DNA from: Halomonas socia
GTDB taxonomy: Bacteria > Pseudomonadota > Gammaproteobacteria > Pseudomonadales > Halomonadaceae
DNA: 64,000 nt
Assembly: GCF_010977575.1 (NCBI RefSeq)
Contig: NZ_CP048812.1
Coordinates: 2,480,001-2,544,000 of the forward strand
Reading direction: 5' to 3'
Position numbers and translations under genes: made by a program. Positions 18,007 to 27,362 of the stretch are shown here, one piece after another. The notes beneath the pieces were generated by a model that was not told where the DNA came from, did not search any database, and saw only the letters and a program-made list of their open reading frames with translations. Positions within the stretch are counted from its first letter, which is position 1. Every line of letters begins with the position of its first letter.

Positions 18007-19221
18007 ATGACTCACGATACGCCTCGAAGCGCTTCCACATCACCCGTGGAAGTCGCCAGCACCACACCGTCTCTCGAATCTGCCACCACGCCACCCAATG
18101 CATCACGACGCCGCTTCCTCACCGGTTCAGCGGCTGCCGTCGGCGCCGCTGCCGCGGTGGGCTTTCCCAGCATCGCCGTGGCCCAGACCACCACGCTACG
18201 CTTCCAGAGTACCTGGCCCAACCAGGACATCTTTCACGAGTTCGCGGCGGACTACGTACGCATCGTCAACGAGATGTCCGGCGGCCGCCTGCGCCTCAAC
18301 CTGCTGCCTGCCGGCGCGGTGGTAGGCGCCCTGCAGATGCAGGATGCGGTGATTTCAGGTGCCCTCGACGGTGGCCACGGGGTGTCGGCCTACTGGTACG
18401 GCAAGCACAAGGCCTTCTCGCTATTCGGTACGCCGCCGCCGTTCGGCTGGGATGCGCATCAGTTCCTGGCCTGGTTCTGGAACGATGAAGGGCTGGCACT
18501 CTACAACGAGCTGCTCGAAGACATGGAACTGCCGCTAGTGGGCTATCTTAGCGGGCCGATGCCGACCCAGGCGCTGGGCTGGTTCAAGGAGCCGATCAGC
18601 AGCGCCGACGATCTGCGCGGCCTCAAGTACCGTACGGTGGGCTTGGCCGCCGACCTGATGAACGAGTTCGGGGCGGCGGTCACGATCATGGGCGGCGGCG
18701 ATATCGTGCCGGCCATGGACCGCGGCCTGCTCGACGGCGCCGAGTTCAACAATCCGTCGTCGGATCGCCTGCTGGGCTTCCCCGATGTCAGCAAGACCTG
18801 GATGCTGCGCAGCTACCATCAGGACTGCGAGTCCTTCGAGATCATCCTCAACAAGCAGAAACATGACGAGATGCCGGAAGAGTTCCAGGCGATCCTGCAG
18901 TATGCCGCCAAGGCCGCTTCGTCGGAGATGTACTGGAAGGCCATGGATCGCTACCCGCGTGATCTCAACGCCATGCGCGAGGAGCAGGGGGTGCAGACCT
19001 ATATCACCCCCGACTCGGTGCTCGAAGCGCAGCTCGCCGCCTGGGACACGGTGATCGAGCGCGAATCGAACAACAGTGAGTTCTTCAAGAGGGTCGTCGA
19101 TAGCCAGAAAGCCTACTGTGAGCGCGTGGTCGGCTGGCATCTAGAAGGCAATACCCCCAAAGGCCCTGCCTACCGCCACTTCTACGGCAAGGAACCCACC
19201 GACACCTCCACCATCCTCTAG
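18007..19221 (+). CDS. TRAP transporter substrate-binding protein, DctP family, Tat-exported
   Basis: A periplasmic binding protein of 404 residues. The N-terminus is long and ends in a twin-arginine signal (SRRRFLTGSAAAVGAAAAVG), cleaved near VAQTTT, so export is probably folded through Tat. The mature part has TRAP family marks: LRFQSTWPNQDIFHEFA, VVGALQMQDAVISGALDGGHG, LGWFKEPISSADDLRGLKYRT with the conserved arginine, and MDRGLLDGAEF. The close fit to the TakP-like subgroup (GHGVSAYWYGKHKAF, GTPPPFGWDAHQFLAWFW) suggests 2-oxo acids as substrate. This is inference. The start is the ATG with GGAG upstream. It heads an operon with the two membrane subunits. Confidence 0.88.
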   Translation: MTHDTPRSASTSPVEVASTTPSLESATTPPNASRRRFLTGSAAAVGAAAAVGFPSIAVAQTTTLRFQSTWPNQDIFHEFAADYVRIVNEMSGGRLRLNLLPAGAVVGALQMQDAVISGALDGGHGVSAYWYGKHKAFSLFGTPPPFGWDAHQFLAWFWNDEGLALYNELLEDMELPLVGYLSGPMPTQALGWFKEPISSADDLRGLKYRTVGLAADLMNEFGAAVTIMGGGDIVPAMDRGLLDGAEFNNPSSDRLLGFPDVSKTWMLRSYHQDCESFEIILNKQKHDEMPEEFQAILQYAAKAASSEMYWKAMDRYPRDLNAMREEQGVQTYITPDSVLEAQLAAWDTVIERESNNSEFFKRVVDSQKAYCERVVGWHLEGNTPKGPAYRHFYGKEPTDTSTIL

Positions 19222-19319
19222 GCCTCGGGCCGTCAATCACCCGCTGCCAGGAGGCGGCGGGACGTCGACCGGTTGCACTGCCCGTGATGCGGCAGTGCGG
19301 CCCATGGTGAGAGGTTGTC

Positions 19320-19916
19320 ATGCGTTTCATCTTCTTCATCGACCATGTCAGTACCTGGATGGGCAAGGTATTTGCCTGGGCCATCCTGATCCTGACCTTC
19401 GTGGTCAGCTACGAGGTCTTCATGCGCTACGTGGTGGGGGCCCCCACCACCTGGGCTTACGACACCAGCTACATGCTCTACGGCACCCTGTTCATGATGG
19501 CCGGTGCCTATGCCCTGGCGCATAACGCGCACGTGCGGGCCGACGTGGTGTCGCGCTACTTCCCGCCACGGGTTCAGGCCGGGCTGGACCTGGGGCTATA
19601 CATGGTTTTCTTCTACCCCGGCATCCTGGCACTGCTGTTCTACGGCTGGGACTTCTTCGCGCTCTCCTTCCGCCAGAACGAGCACAGCTCCTATACCCCT
19701 GGTGGGCCGCCGATCTACCCCTACAAGTTCGTGATCCCCGCCTGCTCGGCGCTGCTGGCGCTGCAAGGCCTGGCCGAAGTCAGCCGCTGCATCCTGTGTC
19801 TCAAGCACGGCAAGTGGCCGCGGCGTCTGGGCGACGTCGAGGAGATCGCCATCCCGATCAATAAGCAGGAGGAGATTCTTTCTGCTCAGCAGACGCCTCC
19901 GGAGGATCGGCAATGA
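19320..19916 (+). CDS. TRAP transporter small permease, DctQ family
   Basis: A four-helix membrane protein of 198 residues. The usual DctQ features are visible: AWAILILTFVVSYEVFMRYVVGAPTTWAYD with the conserved MRY and W, and MLYGTLFMMAGAYALAHNAHVRADV. The C-terminal tail is charged. It bridges the binding protein and the large subunit in sodium-driven uptake. It starts 98 bases after dctP with GAGAGG upstream and overlaps the start of the large subunit by 4 bases (ATGA), so the two are translationally coupled. Confidence 0.9.
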   Translation: MRFIFFIDHVSTWMGKVFAWAILILTFVVSYEVFMRYVVGAPTTWAYDTSYMLYGTLFMMAGAYALAHNAHVRADVVSRYFPPRVQAGLDLGLYMVFFYPGILALLFYGWDFFALSFRQNEHSSYTPGGPPIYPYKFVIPACSALLALQGLAEVSRCILCLKHGKWPRRLGDVEEIAIPINKQEEILSAQQTPPEDRQ

Positions 19917-21232
19917 GCGAACCGGAAATCGGTATCCTGATGCTGGGCATGTTGGTCGTCCTGATCATGCTCGGCTTTCCCATCGCCTTCACGCTGATCG
20001 CCATGGGCATCGCCTTCGGCTATTTCGCCATCGGCGACATCATCTTCTCGCTGCTGGTGCAGCGCGCCTATGGGGTGATGTCCAACGACGTGCTGATCGC
20101 CGTGCCGCTGTTCCTGTTCATGGGCTACATGGTCGAGCGCGCCAATATCCTCGATCGGCTGTTCTCGAGCCTGCAACTGGCGGCTCGGGGTATGCCGGCC
20201 TCGCTGGCGGTGGCCAGCCTGATCACCTGCGCGCTGTTTGCCACTGCTACCGGTATCGTCGGCGCGGTGGTGACGCTGATGGGGTTGCTGGCGCTGCCGG
20301 CGATGCTCAACGCCGGCTATGACAAGCGCTTGTCGAGCGGGGTGATCTGTGCCGGCGGCTGCCTGGGGATCCTGATTCCACCGAGCATCATGCTGATCCT
20401 GTATGGCGCCATGGCCGGCGTCTCGGTGGTACGGCTCTACGCCGCGGCGTTGATACCGGGGCTACTGCTGGCGGGGCTCTATATCCTCTATGTGATGGGA
20501 CGCGCGATGCTCAGTCCCAAGGTGGCACCGAAGCTGCCGGCGGAGAAGCTCAACGTGCCCCTGGGCACCGTCTACTGGGGCCTGCTGACCTCCTTCGTGC
20601 CGCTGTTCGTGCTGATCATGTCGGTGCTGGGGGCGATCCTGTTCGGCCTGGCCACTCCCCACGAGGCTGCCGGTATCGGCGCGCTGGGAGCGATCCTGCT
20701 GGCCGCCGCCTACCGCCAGTTGACGTTTGCCCGGCTGCGCGAGGCGGTATTCCTGACGGCCCGCACCAGCGCCATGGTGTGCTGGCTGTTCGTCGGCTCG
20801 TGGATCTTCTCGTCGGTGTTCTCGCTGCTCGACGGCCACTCGCTGATCGAGCACTGGATCAGCGGCCTGTCGCTGACGCCGCTACAGTTCCTGTTGCTCG
20901 CCCAGCTGATGATCTTCATCCTCGGCTGGCCGCTGGAATGGACCGAGATCATCATCATCTTCGTGCCGATCTTCCTGCCGCTGCTGCATATGTTCGGCAT
21001 CGATCCGCTGTTCTTCGGGGTGCTGGTGGCGCTCAACATCCAGACCTCATTCCTGACCCCTCCCATGGCGATGTCGGCCTTCTACCTCAAGGGCATCGCG
21101 CCCAAGGGCATCGAGCTCAACGACATCTTCATCGGCATCGCGCCCTTCCTGCTGATGGTGTTCGTGGCGATGTTCATCCTCTACATGGTGCCGGGTATCG
21201 TGTTCTGGCTGCCGGGGGTGCTGTACGGCTGA
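19913..21232 (+). CDS. TRAP transporter large permease, DctM family
   Basis: The main transport subunit, 439 residues and about twelve hydrophobic segments, in line with the DctM family. Marks include ILMLGMLVVLIMLGFPIAF at the start, MGYMVERANILDRLF, GIVGAVVTLMGLLALPAM and GCLGILIPPSIMLILYGAM, the conserved loop of the carrier. It uses the sodium gradient to import the compound bound by the periplasmic protein. GGAGG lies 7 bases before the ATG. A hairpin 12 bases after the stop ends the operon. Confidence 0.92.
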   Translation: MSEPEIGILMLGMLVVLIMLGFPIAFTLIAMGIAFGYFAIGDIIFSLLVQRAYGVMSNDVLIAVPLFLFMGYMVERANILDRLFSSLQLAARGMPASLAVASLITCALFATATGIVGAVVTLMGLLALPAMLNAGYDKRLSSGVICAGGCLGILIPPSIMLILYGAMAGVSVVRLYAAALIPGLLLAGLYILYVMGRAMLSPKVAPKLPAEKLNVPLGTVYWGLLTSFVPLFVLIMSVLGAILFGLATPHEAAGIGALGAILLAAAYRQLTFARLREAVFLTARTSAMVCWLFVGSWIFSSVFSLLDGHSLIEHWISGLSLTPLQFLLLAQLMIFILGWPLEWTEIIIIFVPIFLPLLHMFGIDPLFFGVLVALNIQTSFLTPPMAMSAFYLKGIAPKGIELNDIFIGIAPFLLMVFVAMFILYMVPGIVFWLPGVLYG

Positions 21233-21243
21233 TAGACGACAAC

Positions 21244-21264
21244 GCCCGACAGAGGATGTCGGGC
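21244..21264 (+). terminator. Hairpin terminator of the TRAP operon
   Basis: A perfect 8-bp stem GCCCGACA / TGTCGGGC with a GAGGA loop lies just after the dctM stop. It has no T run. Confidence 0.6.
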
Positions 21265-21286
21265 GCATGGGGTAATAGCGTAATGC

Positions 21287-21313
21287 GGCGCCGCTGACTG
21301 AGTCAGCGGCGCC
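21287..21313 (-). terminator. Long palindrome after the Spy-like gene
   Basis: A 27-base near-perfect palindrome (13-bp arms GGCGCCGCTGACT / AGTCAGCGGCGCC around one base) ends 8 bases from the stop of the minus-strand Spy-like gene. It is the likely terminator of that gene and, with the preceding hairpin, insulates the convergent operons. Confidence 0.6.
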
Positions 21314-21320
21314 GAGTCTG

Positions 21321-22022
21321 TCAGGCGTTACGCTCGGGGTGCTTGCCGTGATGGCGATGGCCGTGCTTAACACCCTTGGGCTGCATGGCGGCCTTGAGCT
21401 CTTCGAGCTGCTGCTCGTCGAGGAGTTCGGCCAGCGTCGCACGGTGCTCGTCGCGCAGCGCCTGGTAGGCCTCGCGGCGCTCATCGCGGGAGTCGAACTC
21501 CTGCTCATGCAGCTCACGCATATCGCGATACAGCGCCTCACGGGTCTCGGTCAGGGCCGCGCGCTCCTCGTCACTCAGCTCCCAGCCGTCGACTAGGGCG
21601 GTGAGGCGCTCCTGCATCGCCTCGCGGCGCTCGGCACGGTGCTCCTGCATTTTTTCACGCATGGCGCTGCGCAGCTCTTCGCGCTGCTCGTCGGTAAGGA
21701 TATCGTCGAGGGCGGCACGATGCTGTTCACGCAGCTCGCGGTAGGCGTCGCGGCGTTCGTCGCGGGAGTCGAAGTCCTGCCCCTTGAGATCGCGATGGGC
21801 GTCGCGCATCTCGGCGTGGGCGGCTTCCAGTTCGGCTCGGGTATCGTCATCGAAGCCCAAGCGCTGCTGCATGGCATCGAGATGCGCGGCGTTCTGCTGG
21901 TAGCGCTCGCCCTTGGCGGTATCGTCGCCGTGGTTGCCGGCGGTGGCGGCCAGTGACAGCGGCGCGATGGCCAGCGCCAGCAGCGCCGGCATCAGGGTCT
22001 TGCGAACGGTCAATCGAATCAT
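21321..22022 (-). CDS. Periplasmic Spy/CpxP-like protein with two tandem repeats
   Basis: A secreted all-helical protein of 233 residues. Residues 1-28 are a signal peptide (LMPALLALAIAPLSLAATAG). The mature part is nearly all charged helix, rich in E, R, D and A, in the manner of the Spy/CpxP chaperones that bind misfolded envelope proteins. It contains an internal duplication: DFDSRDERRDAYRELREQHRA and later EFDSRDERREAYQALRDEHRA, each followed by a D/EEQ-EEL-AM block that stands for the LTxxQ motif. The tail is histidine-rich (KHGHRHHGKH), which may bind metal. The start has GAGGAG 6 bases upstream. It lies next to a Bae-like two-component system, which in E. coli controls spy. Confidence 0.78.
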   Translation of the reverse strand: MIRLTVRKTLMPALLALAIAPLSLAATAGNHGDDTAKGERYQQNAAHLDAMQQRLGFDDDTRAELEAAHAEMRDAHRDLKGQDFDSRDERRDAYRELREQHRAALDDILTDEQREELRSAMREKMQEHRAERREAMQERLTALVDGWELSDEERAALTETREALYRDMRELHEQEFDSRDERREAYQALRDEHRATLAELLDEQQLEELKAAMQPKGVKHGHRHHGKHPERNA

Positions 22023-22134
22023 GGTGGACTCCTCGTCCCTACGGGTTGACGCTGACACTGTCGCCCGGCCGAGTGCAATTAGGTTGCAGCAAGGGTGCAA
22101 CCATCGCGCAAGGGAAGCGCTTCCCAGGCGCGCC

Positions 22135-22833
22135 TTACTCTTCGGGCTGGTACTTGTAGCCCACGCCGTAGACCGAGCGGATGATCTCGCGCTCCGGCCA
22201 GACGTCGCTGATCTTCTTGCGCAGCTTCTTGATATGGCTATCGACGGTGCGCTCGGAGACGATGCGATGGTCACGGTACATATGGTCCATCAACTGGTCG
22301 CGGGAAAAGATCCGCCCCGGGGCATTCATCAGCACCTTGAGCAACTGGAACTCGACGGCGGTGAGCCCCAGATCGTGGCCGTCGGCCAGCGCCCGCCAGC
22401 CGTCGTCGTCGAGGACCAGTGCGGCGCTCTCGGCGCTGCCCGGTGCCTCGGCGGCGCGGCTGCGGCGCAGCACCGCCTTGATCCGCGCCACCACCTCACG
22501 GGGGCTGAACGGCTTGCAGATATAGTCGTCGGCGCCGAGTTCCAGGCCCAGCAGGCGGTCGACCTCCTCGACCCGCGCGGTGAGCATGATCACCGGCAGC
22601 TGCGGCCAGCGCTCGCGCAGCTGGCGGCACAGGGTGAGGCCGTCGGTACCCGGCAGCATCAGGTCGAGCAGTACCAGGTTGGGCTGCTGCTGCTCGAGCC
22701 ACGGCACCACGCTGTCGCCGTGGTCGAGGTGGTGCGAGGCGAAGCCGCTACCGTTCAGGTAGTCGGCCACCAGGCTGGCGATCTTGGGCTCGTCCTCGAC
22801 GATCAGAACGGTTTCCTTAGGCGCGGTGCTCAT
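22135..22833 (-). CDS. OmpR/PhoB-family response regulator, BaeR-like
   Basis: A regulator of 232 residues. The receiver domain has VLIVEDEPKIA, the phospho-acceptor Asp57 in LVLLDLMLPGTDG, the switch LTAR and the lysine in ICKPFSPRE. The C-terminal winged helix ends in the typical RIFSRDQLMDHMY, SERTVDSHIKKLRKKI and IRSVYGVGYKY. By sequence and context it resembles BaeR, which turns on efflux and chaperone genes in envelope stress. Its own ATG at 22833 is used in related operons. In this sequence the upstream kinase frame also runs straight into it because of a one-base loss at 22885-22889, so the two could be made as one 708-residue chain. Confidence 0.87.
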   Translation of the reverse strand: MSTAPKETVLIVEDEPKIASLVADYLNGSGFASHHLDHGDSVVPWLEQQQPNLVLLDLMLPGTDGLTLCRQLRERWPQLPVIMLTARVEEVDRLLGLELGADDYICKPFSPREVVARIKAVLRRSRAAEAPGSAESAALVLDDDGWRALADGHDLGLTAVEFQLLKVLMNAPGRIFSRDQLMDHMYRDHRIVSERTVDSHIKKLRKKISDVWPEREIIRSVYGVGYKYQPEE

Positions 22834-24261
22834 GCAAGTTCTCCCTGAGCAGTGGAAAATCGAGGGTCCAGCATAACCCGCCGAGGGGGAATTCGAGGCC
22901 CGCATGCTGCCGCCGTGGGCGGTGACCAGGGCGGTAGCGATGGATAGGCCTAGCCCGCTACCACCGCTGGCGCGGTTGCGCGAGCCTTCTACCCGGTAGA
23001 GACGCTCGGTGAGATGGTCGAGCTCCTGCTCGGGCACGCCCGGGGCGGTGTCCTCCCAGGTGATGCGGGCATGGGCGGCATCGCACTCGAGGCTGACCCT
23101 GAGCCGGCCGGGGGCCTGGGTATAGGCGCAGGTGTTGTCGAGCAGGTTGAGCCACAGCTGGCGCAGACGCTGCAGGTCGCCGCGGACCGGCGCCGGGCCG
23201 GCGACATGCACCTCGAGCTCGAGGCCTTGGTCAGCCAGCCAGTCGCGGCGCTCCTCGAGGCGCGTAGCCAGCGTCTCGGCGAGGTCGAGGGGCGCCAGCG
23301 ATACGTCGAGCACGCCGGCATCGCTTTGTGCCAGCAGCCGCAGGTCGGCGACCAGGCGTTCGAGCTGGCCGACCTCCTGGGCCAGCGAGCCGAGGTTGTC
23401 GTCATTCATCGGGCGAATGCCGTCCTGCATCGCCTCGATCTCGCCGCGCAGCACCGCCAGCGGCGTGCGCAGCTCGTGGGCGATGTCGGATACCCAGCGG
23501 CTTCGCGCCTCGCGATTGGCCTCGAGCGTCGCCGCCAGCACGTTGAAGTCGTGGGACAGTCGCGACAGCTCATCGCCGCCGTGCTCCGGCAGGCGGATAT
23601 CGTAGTCGCCCTCGGTGAGGCGCCGGGTGGCCAGCGCCATATGCCCGGTACGCCCGCCCAGCCACCATGACAGCCCGCCGGCCAGCAGCAGCGAAGCGAG
23701 TGCCAGCGAAGCGACGATGATGCCCAGGTTGCGCTGCTGTCGCGACAGGAAGATGCGGTCCATGCGGGCCATGAGCTGCTGAGGCGGGCGGTAGCCGAGT
23801 GCCCCGACCTGCTCGCCCTGACTGATGATCGGCAGCCAGTGCAGTTCGGAACCGTCCTGCTCGTCTCTCCGGGCAGGCCGCAGGCCAATGACCGGCAGGC
23901 CGTTGGCGTCGTGGAGCACGAAGTCGTCGGGGTCGCCGAGGCGGCGGTCGATGCCCTGCGGCGGCGGGCCGTCGCCGGGCCACAGCTGACGGCGCACCAG
24001 GCGCTGCCAGGCGCTCATGTCGTCGCGCAGCCACTGCCAGTCGCCGCGCCGCTGCCACTCCTCGGCGAGGCCCTCGGCCAGCGTTTCGGCACGGGTGGTC
24101 TGGGTGGTCTCCAGGTAGTCGATGAAGCCGCGGTCGATGCTGCGCGACACGGCCAGGAATACCAGTCCGGCAATTAGCACGTTGACGGCCAGGATGATCA
24201 CGAACAGCTTGACGCCGAGGCGCGACACCACCGGGCGGCGGCGTGACGAATGGGCAGGCAT
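22817..24261 (-). CDS. Sensor histidine kinase, BaeS-like, frameshifted near its C-terminus
   Basis: A membrane kinase. TM1 (LGVKLFVIILAVNVLIAGLVFLAV), a periplasmic sensor of about 135 residues, TM2 (LGIIVASLALASLLLAGGLSWW), a HAMP domain, then DIAHELRTPLAVLRGEIEAMQ with phospho-accepting His262. The ATPase domain shows the N box (LLDNTCAYT) and G2 box (GGSGLGLSIATALV). After RASNSP the frame shifts at a five-G run on the plus strand (22885-22889). One more base would give LGGLCWTLDFPL and a stop at 22817-22819, overlapping the regulator start by 17 bases as in normal kinase/regulator pairs. As written, there is no stop and the chain continues into the regulator. The interval given is the corrected gene. 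Its ATG overlaps the RND stop (TGATG), so it is coupled to the pump. Confidence 0.83.
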
Positions 24262-27200
24262 CAGCGGGCCTCCTGGGGACGTATGGCAGTAGGGTAGGCG
24301 AGGCGTTCGCGCAGTCGCTCGAGGCTCAGGTAGAGCACCGGCACCAGGATCAGCAGGATCAGGGTGGCGAACAGCATGCCAAAGCCCAGCGAAATGGCCA
24401 TGGGGATCATGAAGCGCGCCTGGCGCGAGGTCTCGAAGATCATCGGCGCCAGCCCCAGGAAGGTGGTCATGGTGGTCATCATGATCGGCCGCAGGCGGCG
24501 CGTGGCGGCGGCAACGATCGCCTCGCGGGCGGCCATGCCCTCGCGGCGGCGACGATTGGCGTAGTCGATCAGCACCAGTGCATCATTGATCACCACCCCG
24601 GACAGCGCCAGCATGCCCAGTAGGCTGACGATGGATAGACCGAAGCCCATGATCAGGTGGCCGCCCACCGCGCCGATCACGCCGAACGGTATTGCCGCCA
24701 TCACCAGCAGCGGCTGCAGGTAGCTGCGAAACGGGATCGCCAGCAGGCAGTAGATCGCCGCCAGGGTCAGCCACATGGCGGTCCTCAGTGTAGCCAGGTT
24801 GTCGGCGGTGTCCTGCTGGCGGCCGCCGAGGCCGATCTCGAGGCCCGGATAGGCGGCCTCGACCCCGGGGAAGACCTGCTCCTGCAGGGTCGCCAGTACC
24901 TGGTTGACCTGGGCGTCGCCTTCGAGATCGGCGGTGACGGTGATGTCGCGGCGGCCGTCGGTGCGGCGCAGGGTGGTGGAGGCGCGGCCGATGTCGATAT
25001 CGGCGACCCGGGCCAGCGGCACCTCGATGCCCTCGGCGGTGCGGATCGGCAGCTGATAGAGTTCGCTCAAGCTGTCGCGGGACTGCGGCGGCAGGCGCAC
25101 CTCGACGCTCACTGAGGTGCGCCCGGCGTGCTGTTCGACGGCGGTGACACCCTGCAGCGGCCCGCGCAGCTGAGCAGCCAGGTCGCTGCCGCTCAGGCCC
25201 AGCGCACGCCCCTCGGCGGACAGGCGCACCTCGAGCTGAGGCAGGCCGTCGCCGAGGCCGCTGTCGATATCGGTCAGGCCGCCGAACTGGGTGAGCTCAT
25301 CGGCAAGCCGCAGGGAGGCCGCTTCCAGCACGTTGCTGTCGGGGTGGGAGAGGCGCAGGGTCAGCCCCGCACCGTGGCCCGGGCCACCGACGTCGGACTC
25401 GAAGCGCGCGGCCTGGACGTTGGTCAGCTCGCCGGTCAGCTCGCGCCACTCGCGAGCCACCCGCGACGGCGGCCAGGCGTCGAGGCTGGCCGGGTCGAGC
25501 TGCAGCAGTACCTCGAGGTTGTCGCCGTCGAGGCGTGTACGGGTGCCGGTGAAGTGCGGCCCGTCGTCGCGTTCGGCGAGGCGCTCGGCGGCCTCCAGCA
25601 GCTGGTCGCGGACGCGACGGTCGTCGGCCATCGGACTGCCCACTGGCAGGGTCACGCTGGCCTGGATCTGATCCGACTCGACCCGCGGCATCAGCGAAAA
25701 ACCCAGCCTTCCGCTCATGGCATAGGCCAGCGCTACCGCCAGTACCGCCACCGCCAGGCTGATGGTTAGCGCGCGCTGGTCGAGGGCGCGCTGCAGCAGC
25801 GGCGCGAAGCGCTGCTCGGTGAACCTCGTCAGGCCGCCTTGCATGCTGCGTCGAACGCCCTCCAGCGGCCGCTGCCAGCGCGGCGTGGGGCGTCGGCTGG
25901 CGCCGTGGGCGAGGTGAGCGGGGAGAATGAACAGCGCCTCCACTAGCGACATCACGAACACCGTGATTACCACCAGCGGCACCATGGCGAAGATCATGCC
26001 CAGGAAACCGGGCAGGAACAGCAACGGCAGGAAGGCGACGATATTGGAGAGGATGGCGAAGGTGATCGGCGTGGCCAGTTCGCGGGCGCCGCGCACCGCT
26101 GCCTCGCGCAGCGAGTGGCCCTGCTCGCGGTAGCTGTAGATGTTCTCGCCGACCATGATCGCATCGTCGACCACGATGCCCAGCGCGATGATGAAGGCGA
26201 ACATCGACATCATGTTGATCGACACGCCGATCCACGGCAGGAACAGCATGGCGCCGAGGAAGGCGGTGGGGATGCCCAGGGTGACCCAGAAGGCCAGCCG
26301 CGCCTCGAGGAACAGCGCCATCATCACCATCACCAGCGCCAGGCCCAGCCAGGCGTTCTTGAGCAGCAGGTCGAGGCGGTCGCGGTAGATCTCGGAGCTG
26401 TCGCGGGCGACGCTCAGGGTGACGCCCTCGGGGAGGTTGGCGATCAGCCGGTCGAGCTCGGCATGGACCGCCTCGGAGATGCCTAGTGGGGTCTGGTCGC
26501 CGATCTGGTAGACGTCGATGGTCAGCCCCGGCTGGCCGTTGTACTGCACCTCGCGGTCGCTCTCGGCGAAGCCGTCACGGACCTCGGCGACATCGCCGAG
26601 GCGAATGATGCCGCCGTTGGCGGTGCTGCCCACCGGCAGCTCGGCGAACGCCAGAGCGTCGTCGCGGCGGCCCTGGTAGCGGATCAGCCACTCGCCCTCC
26701 TGGGTGGAGAGCCGCCCGCCGGCCAGATCGAGGGCTTCGTCGCCGATGCGTGCGGCGAGCTGGCCGTGCGTCATGTCGAAGCGCCGCATGGCCTGGTCAT
26801 CGAGCCACACCTGAATCTCGCGCTCGCGGTTGCCCGACAGCTCGGCCTTGGCGATGCCGCGGCTGGCGATCAGCTCGGCGCGTATCTCTTCGGCGGCGTC
26901 GTGCAGGGCGCGGTCGCTGACGTTGCCGTGCACTTGCAGGCGCAGCACGCTGCGCGAGCGCCCGGCCAGGTTGATGCGCGGCGGGTCGGCGGCGGCAGGC
27001 AGGGTAGTAATGGCATTCACCGCCTGCTGGATGTCCTGGTAGACGCGCATCACCTCGACGCCATCGATCAGGGTGGCGCGCAGGCTGGCGCTGCCCTCGC
27101 TGGCGGTGGCGGTGACCTCATCGATGCCTTCGATATCGGCAAGCTCGGCCTCCACCGGCAGCAGGATGCTTTGCTCGACCTCTTCCGGGGTTGCCCCGGG

Positions 27201-27362
27201 GTAGCTGACCGAGATCTGCACCACCTCGATGTCGAAGTCGGGGAACACTTCCTTCTTGATCGTCAGCGAGGCCATCAGGCCGCCGACGATCAGCAGCAGC
27301 ATCAGCAGGTTGGGCGCCACGCCGTGGTGCACCATCCAGGCGATCGGGCCGCGCCGCATCAT
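24261..27362 (-). CDS. RND-family efflux transporter, inner-membrane permease
   Basis: A large pump of 1033 residues with the two-fold RND layout: TM1 (VAPNLLMLLLIVGGLMA), a big periplasmic loop, TMs 2-6, a second loop and TMs 8-12. The proton-relay aspartates are in GIVVDDAIMVGENIY of TM4. The start of the first porter loop has the usual YPGATPEEVEQSILLPVE stretch. It expels toxic compounds, driven by protons, with the adaptor encoded upstream and an outer-membrane channel not found here. The ATG overlaps the adaptor stop by 4 bases, and its stop overlaps the kinase ATG. The four genes therefore form one coupled operon: adaptor, pump, kinase, regulator. The substrate is unknown. Confidence 0.92.
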   Translation of the reverse strand: MMRRGPIAWMVHHGVAPNLLMLLLIVGGLMASLTIKKEVFPDFDIEVVQISVSYPGATPEEVEQSILLPVEAELADIEGIDEVTATASEGSASLRATLIDGVEVMRVYQDIQQAVNAITTLPAAADPPRINLAGRSRSVLRLQVHGNVSDRALHDAAEEIRAELIASRGIAKAELSGNREREIQVWLDDQAMRRFDMTHGQLAARIGDEALDLAGGRLSTQEGEWLIRYQGRRDDALAFAELPVGSTANGGIIRLGDVAEVRDGFAESDREVQYNGQPGLTIDVYQIGDQTPLGISEAVHAELDRLIANLPEGVTLSVARDSSEIYRDRLDLLLKNAWLGLALVMVMMALFLEARLAFWVTLGIPTAFLGAMLFLPWIGVSINMMSMFAFIIALGIVVDDAIMVGENIYSYREQGHSLREAAVRGARELATPITFAILSNIVAFLPLLFLPGFLGMIFAMVPLVVITVFVMSLVEALFILPAHLAHGASRRPTPRWQRPLEGVRRSMQGGLTRFTEQRFAPLLQRALDQRALTISLAVAVLAVALAYAMSGRLGFSLMPRVESDQIQASVTLPVGSPMADDRRVRDQLLEAAERLAERDDGPHFTGTRTRLDGDNLEVLLQLDPASLDAWPPSRVAREWRELTGELTNVQAARFESDVGGPGHGAGLTLRLSHPDSNVLEAASLRLADELTQFGGLTDIDSGLGDGLPQLEVRLSAEGRALGLSGSDLAAQLRGPLQGVTAVEQHAGRTSVSVEVRLPPQSRDSLSELYQLPIRTAEGIEVPLARVADIDIGRASTTLRRTDGRRDITVTADLEGDAQVNQVLATLQEQVFPGVEAAYPGLEIGLGGRQQDTADNLATLRTAMWLTLAAIYCLLAIPFRSYLQPLLVMAAIPFGVIGAVGGHLIMGFGLSIVSLLGMLALSGVVINDALVLIDYANRRRREGMAAREAIVAAATRRLRPIMMTTMTTFLGLAPMIFETSRQARFMIPMAISLGFGMLFATLILLILVPVLYLSLERLRERLAYPTAIRPQEAR

